Below, piece by piece: positions 34,851 to 46,140 of a DNA stretch of 64,000 nucleotides. Source of the DNA: Isoetes taiwanensis (taxonomy: Eukaryota; Streptophyta; Lycopodiopsida; Isoetales; Isoetaceae); contig JAJEKV010000050.1 of assembly GCA_021234155.1 (NCBI GenBank), positions 1,381,675 to 1,445,674 of the forward strand. The letters are read 5' to 3'. The notes beneath the pieces are model-generated. The model ran no database searches and was not told the origin of the DNA. It was given only the letters and a program-made list of their open reading frames with translations. How positions within the stretch are numbered: the stretch's first letter is position 1; each line of letters starts with the position of its first letter. A program made the translations under genes and the position numbers.

Positions 34851-35359
34851 GAGAGACCGTGAAAAGGTAGAAGTTTGAGGCTCCTGATCTAGCTCACATC
34901 CTGAGAACTGTTGGTTCTTAACATCTAAGAGAGAGTTTGCATATGCTGACCATACCCCTAAATCTTTTAAAGGACAATCTGATTTTTAGCTGCCAATTTC
35001 CCTCCAAAACTGCCCAGAAGCATTACTATAAAGAAGATTTAGCATGTGTTCTCTTGTTTTGGATTCGAAGCCCTCTTTTATGCCGTGGTCAATCTTTTGT
35101 ACTCAGCTTTAAATTTCTTCTGGCAGGTACTGATATCAGGGCTGAAGTTCAAAGCATGTTTCAACTTCCTGTGCAATGTTTTACAGTCATGGTCATACCA
35201 GCCATTTTGAGGCATAGACCCAACTTTTTGCCCGCCATTGTTCTTTAAGTGCTCCCTAACAGAATATGGAAAGCAACCTTTTAGAAGCTTCTAGTATGGC
35301 ATAAGATAAAGCCAGCTTTATTCTAGTGATCCCTTCCTCAATACCTTGGAGGCAAGAAT

Positions 35360-36050
35360 TCAAAACATCATTATAGATCGTGTCCATGCAGTGATCAAAT
35401 TCAAAATGATAATCAAGTATCCTATCGAATTGGTTTTATTTCTGCTTGGGTATGTGCCATTTAATGGTGAAACTAAAGGAACATGATCTCCTTTTAAAAA
35501 ATTCTTATCAATGTAAAAAGGAATCAATCCTACATATGAAGTCAGGGAACCAATAATATAGTCCACAACACTATTTCCCCAGTGAAAAATATGTGTGTAT
35601 TTGGCAGAATCAGGCCATTGGAGGATTGTATATAACCAGGTTATGAATCTGCCCAAGATTCAAAAAAGATGGCGCCCATATTCAGTTATGGGCATTCTCT
35701 TATATCAGCAGATGTTCTTGCTATACCTAATTCCTTAGGATGAATCTCTCTCGATTAGAATAATAGGGTCGAGCTAAAATCCTCACTGAGGTGGACCTGT
35801 TCATCTCTTTGTTCGCATTAAACTCACTCAGCCAAATCACATCTCCACAAGTGGAAAATTCCGCACATCCATATAGAGTGCTTGATATGGGAGGCTCCTC
35901 TTGAGTCAATGGAACGCCCTCTTGGTCAGCATATTTGAGGACATGGAAGGATGATAAATATGAAATCTCTCCTCCTGGTCACGCCCTCTGGTTTCTCCTG
36001 CTGCAAGACGGGCCAAAATTTCATCGCAAGTATTAATGCCAGCTTATGAA
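35360..36050 (-). pseudogene. LINE endonuclease fragment
   Basis: The block at 35,727-35,909 reads CGDVIWLSEFNANKEMNR, a GDFNA motif with Ser-Glu at the catalytic place. The block at 35,360-35,656 reads HWGNSVVDYIIGSLTSYVGL, then KGDHVPLV, matching the S-x-x-DY and SDH ends of the domain. Upstream bases to 36,050 give GRDQEE- and LPCPQI-like remains in mixed frames. Confidence 0.65.
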
Positions 36051-37002
36051 AACTCATTCATCCACCGCTGATGGCAGCAATGAAGGAGAGCTGGGAGCAG
36101 ATAGATATGCCTGGGCAGAAATCATTTTCTTTTACTTCTCCTGCTTTGGAGGTCGTAAACCCCTCAAGAAGATAGGGGTCCAAGCAAGGAATAACAAGCA
36201 AGACCACAGTTGTAATAGCTGCTACAGAGCATACTGTAGCAGACCTTCAAGCAGCTACAAAACAGCTTTAGTCAAGATAACCTTATCTGGGAAGGTGCCT
36301 TTTGGACGAAAGTATATATATATGAGACTTCTAGTGGAAAATGCAGGGACTTCCATTTTATTGCCTCGCTGCTTATTGCAGAATCTGGTTTGTAGTGTAT
36401 ATACCATGGCATAGGAGGGTCGCTATGGTTACCCAAGGCATATTGTGGCAAATCTTCTATAAACAAAGGCCGCAGTAAATGATTTTATTTGCTATATCAA
36501 CTTCAAAGACTCATAGCCTCACAAAATATTAGGATTTTCCTTATGTAAAATTATGCTTTTTGGGGAACTCGCTTTGGTCTTCGTGCATCATGAATAAACA
36601 CTTGTCGAAGTTTCCTTTAGGTCGGGTTACCGCAGGCATTTCATATATAGAAATAATCAATCCTTGTCACTAAGAAACATTTATGCATGAGAAACTTTCA
36701 CTCTATGCTTATTAATTAAGTTGCATAGACTTTTTTGAAGGCAAGAATGATCTCAGATTGTATTCAAAGATAAGAGTGTTTACACATACAAAGTGAGTCC
36801 AGAGCTGCTATCACTTCTCCAATCCATGATAAGTGTACCCGCACTCTAGCCCAGCATTTTGGAGCCCTTCAACTTCTTCCACAGGGATACTATAGGAGAG
36901 AAGGCCCGCCTCTAGGCTAAATTTTATAAAGAAACGTCTAAGACCTTATTACGTGAGGCTCCACAATAGGCCTGAGTAGATATTTTAAGCAATCGGGTCA
37001 CC

Positions 37003-37139
37003 GTGATATACGTTAATCTTGTCTCCACCGCCCAGGATCAAGAGCAGGGTTCAAGTCAGCCGCCTCCCATTCAAGAATGGCCACAAGAGATCTTAGTGAG
37101 AAGGAGCTACTTGAAGCATTCTCCTAAAAAATATCCTCA
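37003..37139 (+). other. kinase-gene flank with basic open segment
   Basis: An open segment starting at 37,003 runs into the INSLDIPLSS kinase block. The part before it (SYLKHSPKKYPQRTAMV) does not align with the family and may be intron or filler. Confidence 0.25.
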
Positions 37140-38793
37140 AAGAACTGCCATGGTGTCTATACGCATTAACTCGCTCGACATTCCATTATCAAGTAGTAAG
37201 CATTGCTGTGTATAACCTTCTTCCAAGCAATAAGAAAATATGACAGCTCACAACCACATCCCATCGCGACAAAGGAGGGCGCGGGCTTTTTCCCACAATG
37301 GCACGGCCTCCCTAGTCTCAGCCTGTGGGCGTGTTCCCATGGCAAACCACTGTGAGGCCTATATTCCAGTATCGAAGTGGGAGCAGCCATCATTCAAGCC
37401 ACAATCCTCCCCTTGCTGATAAGGAGGGACATTTCACAAGCTCAATCCAAAAATGTAAAATGACTAAAGGTATTCTCGTAGCTCTTGGTCGTGGAATAGT
37501 TTTCTGACTCTCACCACTTCTATCCAAAACTAAGACGAAGTTCCTTAAAGTTGTGTCTAATATTGCTCACACATACCAATATTATTGAGCTTGTTGGCTA
37601 TCAGGTCGGCAGCATGGACAACGCTCTTTTGGTCTATGATTATATCGCAAGTGAAGGAATGCCGTATGAAATGCCGCGACAGACCGGGACGGAAGTTCAA
37701 CAAAACTGGCCATGGAACCTCGCTGATGAAGATCGCTTGGGAACCGCAAGGGCTCGAGTATGCTACATAAATTTCTCCAGATGTAACAAGATATCTCAAG
37801 CAACATTGCACACTGACCTCGCTAAGCTTATCTTGCAGTATTTGCATGAAGTATGCTTGCCTCAAGCATCACCCAATGTAAATATCAAGTCAAGAATATC
37901 CTTCTTGATGATGAGTCAACCCATGTGTTTCGTGATTGTGGGCTTGGTAAATATCGTGCCACTAAGCTCAACGCCAAGTTTCACAAATACTTTGACTCTT
38001 TGTCATCTAATTTCCAAATATGTATTATCAAAGCAAAATACCTAGATATATTTATCTTTTTGACACAAGTCAAATGCAAATATTGTCTCAAATTAGCTAA
38101 TACTTAGATGCAAACTTGTCGCATTGTTATTAGTTGTTTTACGCCTAGATGGAATATAGCTATCATGTCGCTACTTAGCTTGTCATGATGATGATGCTAT
38201 ATTGTTATTATGTGCTATATTTGTCTATCATAATGTGGTCACAACATTAGTTATTCTTAGACATAAACTGTCACAAACTTCTTACTAGTTGTCTTAATGT
38301 GGATAGAATTATAGATGCTACTTGTCACTACTCAAGGCGATGATGATGCTATGTTGTCATTATAGGCTTTATTGGTCTATTACAAATGTGGCTCATAATA
38401 CTAGCTATTTTTTTTAATACAAACTAGTCACAAATATTTATTGGTTGTCTTATTATAGATGTATTCTAGCTAATATTTTTCACTCAGCTTGGGTTATAAT
38501 GTTGATGTAATGTTGTTCAGATGGGCTGCTATTTATTTATCACAATATTGTTAAAATATTGTCACAAGTTTGATATCTCTTTTTAGACTACCATGTAGTT
38601 TCAAATTGTTTTTGTGTCAATATTATGTCATAAATTGAAGCTACAAGCTTGACAATAACATTTGACGCTATTGTGGCACGCTTGTGACAAATGATCACGC
38701 ACATATAGTGTCAAGACCCAGACAATAATTGAGTTTTCGTTGTCTTGCTTGTGTCAAGTAAAACGGACGTTACACGAGACAATTATAGGTACC

Positions 38794-38805
38794 CTTCTTG
38801 TAGTG
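38794..38805 (-). repeat. CACTA right terminal inverted repeat
   Basis: The complement reads CACTACAAGAAG; followed by the AAT duplication. Confidence 0.85.
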
Positions 38806-39931
<1,126 letters not shown>

Positions 39932-41478
39932 CTACATTCATGTATTTCACCTGCCGGAGTTTAGTTCCAAAAGGGGTCTTACACTAGGAAAATAAAATCT
40001 AACGTGTTCTTGAACTTTTGTACATGATCTTTGTCCTTTGGTGGTTTTTTTATTGTAGCATAGAAAGTACATACATGGAAAAAGAAAGTGATCTATAAGG
40101 AAGGCTATCCATAGGTGTGATGGTAGAAAATTGATTTTGACATTTATAGCAAGCTTCCAAAAACCTAATGTTATTGTGCAGTCAAAGGCAACTCACTTGT
40201 TAGTTCTACGGTTATCTATGCTCACTAAAGCTATATGGACTGTAATTCACGGGATGCTATGGAGTATTCAATGAGTTGGATATTTGAACTTGCATCTTCA
40301 CAGCTTTGAAAATGCTTCATCCTTTTCAATTCATGTTATAGTTTATAGATTGCATGCCAATTCTTTCACATGTTGTTGAAACGTCGCTTCACATCTATTC
40401 TATTCTATTCTCTTTTCGACATGAAGTTCCTGTGGAAGTAAGCACAAAAATCATGTATATTTGGACGTACAGTGGCTATATGCAATTATCTACTTTGTTA
40501 AGCTAGATATGTTGGCTATAGACTATTGGTCCTGGGTAAAATAACAGAAGCACCTAGTAGATACCGTCCTAGCTATCTACACTAGATTCTAGAACATGCA
40601 ACTCCCTTGCCATATTGCTTTTAAAATAAGGTTTACGAGATTTCCAATGATTTCCCATCTACAACCTACAAAAGCATGATAGGATCCTCAGCCTTAAACA
40701 AAAAATATTGCTTTTTACAAAAATGATCTTCCCATATGCCCAACATTCTCTCAATCTAGATTCTTATATCTCTAGAATGATGTTCCGTCTTAGAAATTTA
40801 TACATATATGATACAATGTGGTACAATTATTTGGCCAAATATCAATCTTCGCTACAAGCACCTTTACCATGATGTACAACTGTCTAAGCAAATTACACTT
40901 CAGTCATGCTTATAATGTCAATTCGTCAAATGTTTTTGTGTTCACACTGCGTTAGGATGTCAACATTGCCACAAGGCCTACCAAGAAAGATGTTGGCAAC
41001 ATTTGGGCCTATAAATAATTTGACGACTGTCAGACTAAATAGTGTTTTTGCAATGGTAATGGTGGTAATAACAAGTGTATGCCTATATTCATACAAAAAA
41101 TGGATCATACACAATCATGTTCTTGCAACATGTTGATGTATATAAGACAAATTTCTATACTTCATGATCCTTGTAATATCAATCGCTTGAAAAGTCAATT
41201 CATTACGTTTGAAATATGTTTTAAACCCATGATCAAAGCAATATAATTGCATCGTGACATCTTTTTTAATTAAAGCAATAATTCAAAATCCATCTGTATA
41301 ATAGGATTATTATCGCTAAAAAGCTCTTATAATGTGATAACTGACTAGGAAGCAAATAACAAAAAACACTTTGGATCTGGCCTTGAGATCCATTCCCCCT
41401 TCTCGTTATAACCTCCACCCAACACTTCGCTTTACTGCTAATTAGTAGGGAGTTAATGCTCAAGGTTGATTTAAAAGG

Positions 41479-42050
41479 AAGGAAGGAAGGAAGAAAGGAA
41501 GGAAGTATATTTTAATGTCTGCGAGGCCAAACCAGCCTATGAGTCAGTACATGCACTACACAAAGCAGATAAAAACAAGTCCCTACTACCGGATGAAAAA
41601 ACCCCACATGGGAAGAAAATCCCGTAGTAGGCTCTCGATCCCCCTCACCCCGCAATGGATACTCACCTGGAGACCGCAAAATGTAGGATCTAAGATATGC
41701 AACCATCGGGCATGCATGCCGCTAGTGATGCAGTTGGTGTTTCGTGAGCATCTAAGAACAACATGTGCTGCTCGGATATATGTATATGCTCTACACTCCC
41801 CGCAGAGCATGGTGCTTATCCTCTATTGTTCGCGATGCGTAAAACACTAGCGTATTTCTCATGTCGTGATTCTTCCATCCACTCCAAAATGGCCCGCTTC
41901 AATTCCGAGATGATGGGGATCTGTCCTCAATGAGACAATAGCTCTCCGCTTCTTCATATAGATATATGTGCTTTCTCAAGCCCTAGTGTGGGCTATGTTC
42001 CAAATATAAGCAGAATGCTCGCTTTTCTTAGGCTTCAAGTAAGAGGGTTG
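41479..42050 (-). mobile_element. LINE 3' fragment with CTTC tail inside the 3.2-kb repeat
   Basis: The tail (AAGG)n lies at 41,479-41,506. The terminus read on the minus strand gives ACTCATAGGCTGGTTTGGCC, then GCAGACATTAAAA, the LINE-type end seen elsewhere here. Upstream, GIEAGHFGVDGRIT resembles the RIETGRW region of the LINE C-terminus at 15,551. The matching place in copy 2 is about 53,100-53,700, so this insertion predates the duplication. Confidence 0.55.
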
Positions 42051-42796
42051 TATTCCATGTAGGAGTGGTAGCAGCTTTTCATGTGCTGATCCCTTCTAGA
42101 TAAGGAGTCCATAACAATCTTGGCAGAGAGAAAGAATGGCTAATTACCAAAATATTTAGATTTCTTTTCTTTCTTCTAATAGACGTAATGCATAGCTCTT
42201 ATCAAAGACGCATTGTAATATTCATATGCTACTACCATATCTTATTTAAAAAGTAATCTAATCATAATTAAAGTTGAAGATACATCGAATATATAATATG
42301 ATTCAATGTTTATTAGAGCACCTATCATGTAGCATTTTGGGTCACATATGTAGCCCCAAATTATGGGCTATGCGCTATTTTATACCATACTGTGAAAAGT
42401 CAAGGCACCGATGTATAAGATAGTTGTATGACCAGATAGTTTAGTGTGAGGTATACTTGCCGCACGTGAACTCTATCATCTTGCGACCATGCAAATGCCA
42501 TTCTATAAGAACAACTAGGAAAAGTGAATCTCTAAAGTGTGGCTAACGAATAAAACTTATACAAGTTCAAGAAAGGAGAATGTGCTCATTTCATTCTATA
42601 CAATTGAATAGAGTTTCAATTAGTGTTAACACACACTTAACACCACATGTATGTACAAATCATTTACATATCATATACAAGTAATTGGTCTTTATCTTGG
42701 CCATGATGTGCCATTAGTCTTTTTCAAAGAGGCATCACCGGGTGGTAGGGTTAATTTGGGGACGCGAATATGAGCCATCAAAATCGTATTCAAATT

Positions 42797-43054
42797 TCAT
42801 TCCATGGTCGTGAGTTGACCAGCCCTACCAAATTTTGGGTGGCAACTGCTGTCACAAAGAGTGGCACCTCTTCTTTGATCAAGTACTTCGCCTCGGGTTT
42901 GTCTCAAGGACCTCCTCTTTTTATGCAATAGAGCTCTTATTGTCGCTCTTCGATTTGAATTGTTTTCTTCACCACTAAACCTTTGCCTGCTGAAAGTGTC
43001 TGCCTCTTTCTTCATCTTCTTCGAGCATCCGATTCGGTGATTATCAAATGCCAT
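42797..43054 (-). CDS. 85-aa basic ORF downstream of a TATA box, hypothetical
   Basis: Begins MAFDNHRIGCSKKMKKEADT and contains many Arg/Lys residues. It lies about 115 bases after the minus-strand TATATAAG at 43,168-43,175. In copy 2 the ATG and the first five codons are conserved (near 54,715), but the frame diverges, and four bases of the TATA box are missing. Weak conservation argues against a maintained protein. No function is assigned. Confidence 0.2.
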   Translation of the reverse strand: MAFDNHRIGCSKKMKKEADTFSRQRFSGEENNSNRRATIRALLHKKRRSLRQTRGEVLDQRRGATLCDSSCHPKFGRAGQLTTME

Positions 43055-43167
43055 TGTAACCAGCTTTGACGCTCGGAATTCGCTTCCCCTCGCTGACCTT
43101 AACCTTGATCAAGGCTCCCATCTTGATTATGCCCTCTCATACAAACCCTTCTAACCCTAAACTAGTT

Positions 43168-43175
43168 CTTATATA
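43168..43175 (-). promoter_or_regulatory. TATA box candidate of the 3.2-kb repeat
   Basis: TATATAAG on the minus strand, followed by a TTTAGGGTTAG leader. Copy 2 lacks ATAT at the same place. Confidence 0.35.
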
Positions 43176-43190
43176 GCATCAGAAGATTGG

Positions 43191-43640
43191 GTACTTTCAT
43201 TCCGAAGTTATTGTTCAACTTAGAGCGCCACGCAGGCCAAATATTTCTTTTCCTAATTGTAGTGTTTAGTTACATTCTTTAATATTACGTATTCTTTGCA
43301 TTCTAACATTTTTAATTGCACTTTATTTGCTCGACAAAAACAAAATTGCGGGCAACAAATTAAGTTTGGCCAGGCCGACATCTCAAACATCCGCCAGAGT
43401 GCTCTCAAGAGGTACCAAACTGGCAGAGTCCTCACAGGTCATGGAGACTGATTGCCAGCTATAGATTCGACATGCAAAAAAGGAGAAGCATAAAGGATTA
43501 GATGGAGCAAAAGAATAAAAATTAAATATAAGAATAGCTTTGGAATCTATAGATCGTGCGAACCCGTGAAAAGATCCCACATATATCTAACTCCAAGCAA
43601 AAAGATCTAAAACAAAGAAATGTACGAGATGAAGCAATGT

Positions 43641-43642
<2 letters not shown>
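43191..43642. other. spacer without recognised features
   Basis: AT-rich spacer between the 3.2-kb repeat and the next (AG)n tract; no coding signal. Confidence 0.4.

Positions 43643-43722
<80 letters not shown>
43643..43722. repeat. (AG)n microsatellite at a LINE 3' junction
   Basis: Pure 80-bp AG tract directly preceding a minus-strand LINE 3' end. Confidence 0.95.
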
Positions 43723-43726
<4 letters not shown>

Positions 43727-46095
43727 GAAATTTGAAAATGAAATGTTGTATTTATTACGCCCTCAGAGACCACAGTCTATGAGACGCATCAATGTACATA
43801 TTCAACGGTATAAAGATATCCTCTAATGCATCTTCGACAAGAATGCATACCTTCCCATCCTCATCATGTATACATTACAATCTTAATACTCATTAACCTG
43901 CTCTCTCTCAGATCAATATTTCCTCAAGTATTTCCCAATGTGATGTCCAGTATATCAAAGAATTCCAGCAAGGAGTTTGAAATGGATATTGTACTTATCT
44001 CAATCCTCGAAAAGTATGATTCCGCACCTTACGCATGACATGTAATTCATCTTCTACTTCTCCCATATTGCATACTTTGCAAAATCTCAATTCATGGGAA
44101 TATTACTCCAACGGCCCTACTTCAACCCCAAGCCTATGGGAGCTAAGCCGCGATCCCGCTTATCATCCGTCTCAAGCGCCAAAAGACACACCTTCCTTGA
44201 GATATTTGGCCCTTGGAGAGTGGGATTTATATATCAGCTCTATAGAAATGTTTTTGTCCGACCTCCGCTTCTTCCATGAGCCGCTCATGCACCCACTCTC
44301 TTTAGATTGCCCTTATTCTCACGTATGCCATGAATGTCCATCCCCCACTCTCATCCATTCTAATATCCGAGTACCATCCCTTGTCTCTTATTTCTTCTAA
44401 TGCTAGCCTTGGTAAGCTATCTTCGGGTATACATCAGGCCAGCAACTTATAAGAGATATGTAAGCTGCTCGCGATAAGGCTTCAAAATTTTTAGTGGCAT
44501 GATGCCACACTCTACCAAGATATCATATGGAGTTTGAGCTTTAGTACTCCAATTCTCGCTCTCAAGAACTTTCCTCGCTTTCAACCTTTTCCTGTGATTC
44601 TACGTATAATCCCTACCATACTCTCACAATCTATAGAGCAAACCGCTTTGGACCAAAGATTCTCGATATAATGTAATGCCTGTGCTAAAGTCCCATATTT
44701 CTCGCTTCACTTTACGCTTCGTATGCTATATATAATGCTTTCAGCTCCATTTACTTATGCTCAATAAATAGAGTTCCGTACCATGCCCCTTGTCCACATG
44801 TATCCCTAGATACTTATATGAGGTGACAATTTCCACAGTTCTTATGATAGAGGAATTTAAGATGATCTACTCTTTTTATTTGCCCCAAATACCATCATCA
44901 TCTTAGTTTTTGACATATTTACTCTTCATATACTGCTCATGTGAAATGTGCCAACAAGATCTAAATGCTTCTCGCATGCCTTCCAATCGGAACGTGGAAA
45001 GAAGAACAACATCATCAGCCAAGATAAGAGCAATGTAATCCATGCATCTAAACAATGGGAGTCCCTCCCCATATTCGACATCCAAGTCGAGTTGGTCTAT
45101 GAATAGGCTAAATAGGTGTGTGGGCGCATAATGGGCACCTCCTTGTTTTACCTAATATTATTTTCTACCAAGACCAAGCAAGACGGGCTTCAAATGTAGG
45201 GGATGATAGCCGTATCAAAACTTTTTATCATAAAGTATCTTCACGATGTCTAAGCTCAATTGGTACCCCCTAGGGCTCCATTCTCCTCTCCCATAAATTA
45301 CTACTTAGATACCGCGGTCAAATGCCTTAGCATAACAATCTTAAAGAGCATAAAGGGTTTTTCTTACCCTTAACCTAATCTCCGCTAAGCTCGCAGTAAA
45401 CTGCTAAATTATCAATCAGATCTTTTTTGGTCTAAAGCCCGCCTGCCCGCGCTGGCTCTAACATTATGTTTTTCAGCCCAGTGCTCAATTTACAATTCAA
45501 CATAGCAGCTAAATAATTTGGCATATAAACCACAACTTAATCATTCGGTAATTTCAGATCATTCTCATCTCCAGCTTTTATGCAAGGATAACTCGTCACC
45601 GCCAAGCGCGAGGGAAACCCTTACAAAACACATTATTAAATAATGACAACAATGCAAATACGTATTGAGTTACCTGCCCATTTGAACATTTCAGCTACTA
45701 GCCCAATCTGAATCACCGCTTCCATTGGCAAGATGATCAACCCTTCTTCTAAGTCCTCCAAATCAGCACCGTACTTACATCCTGTGTTTCAATATTACTG
45801 GCATTACCTCGCATGTAATACAGCTTAATGACTTGGCTTACTAAAATGTCGTTGCTCCCGCCACCTGCCGCCTGTTCCTGACCGCTGCTCACCACCCGCC
45901 CTGTCTTTGACCGAGCGGCTGATGCCGAATCGCCCATTCTCCCCTGCCCGGCCGCTCTTTGCCTGCTATTTGTTCAACCAAATGGTTGCAATGGTGTCCC
46001 CATTCCTTCCGCCGGGCCCGCAACACCGGGACCCGAATCTCCCGGTCTCGTCAGCCGAATGGTCGGGCCACCAGCCAGAGGCTCTGTTCACAAAT

Positions 46096-46098
<3 letters not shown>
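43723..46098 (-). mobile_element. LINE remnant A, 5'-truncated
   Basis: The 3' end read on the minus strand gives TCATAGACTGTGGTCTCTGA, then GGCGTAATAAATAC, matching the other LINE termini here, with the (CT)n tract as tail. A polymerase box is seen near 45,006-45,020 (ALILADDVVLLSTFRLEGM). The remaining frames are heavily decayed. The left block 43,826-44,900 is the expected C-terminal half of ORF2, but no single frame survives. Confidence 0.6.

Positions 46099-46140
<42 letters not shown>
46099..46140. repeat. (AG)n microsatellite at a LINE 3' junction
   Basis: AG tract of about 36 bases followed by AGAAAGAG; separates LINE remnant A from LINE remnant B. Confidence 0.9.

Larger units (their letters stand above)
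32388..36099 (-). mobile_element. LINE with CTTT tail, TSD GATAGATATG, nested in the kinase gene
   Basis: A 3,712-bp minus-strand non-LTR element flanked by a perfect 10-bp duplication GATAGATATG (32,378-32,387 and 36,100-36,109). The 3' end has a (CTTT)n tail (32,389-32,422 as AAAG) and the terminus GGGTCTCATAGACCCTTGGC, then GACGTTAATAAAT. Endonuclease remains are at 35,360-36,050, RT at 34,025-34,850 and the ORF2 C-terminal part at 33,155-33,973. The element starts inside the endonuclease, so it is 5'-truncated. It splits the receptor-kinase remnant between the membrane segment and the juxtamembrane segment. Confidence 0.82.
31875..37965 (+). pseudogene. SRF-like: LRR receptor-like kinase gene pieces, STRUBBELIG/SRF type, inside the CACTA
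   Basis: Plasma-membrane receptor kinase in its intact form. Exons with GT-AG ends: 31,875-31,944 (LQNNQFYGLDSL, LRR-like); 32,100-32,379 (Pro/Ser-rich stalk, two stops, then membrane segment NFGLVVASILAIAVVVLIVM); 36,107-36,350 (juxtamembrane EHTVADLQAATKQ, then FSQDNLIWEGAFWTKVY, a degraded glycine loop); about 37,140-37,200 (INSLDIPLSS); 37,572-37,757 (HTNIIELVGYQVGSMDNALL, VYDYIASEG, RLGTARAR); 37,839-37,965 (YLHEVCLP, NIKS, shift, NILLDDESTHVFRDCGLG). The DCG in place of DFG and the missing HRD Asp agree with the atypical SRF kinases. Frameshifts, stops, a 3.7-kb LINE and truncation after subdomain VII make it nonfunctional. Confidence 0.72.
24594..38805. mobile_element. CACTA (En/Spm) DNA transposon, 14.2 kb, with nested insertions
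   Basis: The left end CACTACAAGAGG (24,594) and the right end, complement CACTACAAGAAG (38,805), are the diagnostic plant CACTA termini. The flanking trinucleotide AAT is duplicated exactly (24,591-24,593 and 38,806-38,808), the 3-bp duplication expected for this superfamily. Subterminal TAGTGTCAA/TTGTGTCAA motifs recur at both ends (24,612-24,775; 38,640-38,755). No CACTA transposase domain was recognised inside, so the copy appears non-autonomous. The interior holds receptor-kinase gene pieces, a copia remnant, tandemly duplicated sequence and a LINE. The stretches 24,780-25,850 and 38,010-38,640 show only AT-rich subterminal sequence. Confidence 0.85.

Noticed and set aside
43522-43826. 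Open frames over the AG tract at 43.6 kb
   Set aside because: Microsatellite artefact; flanking residues show no domain.
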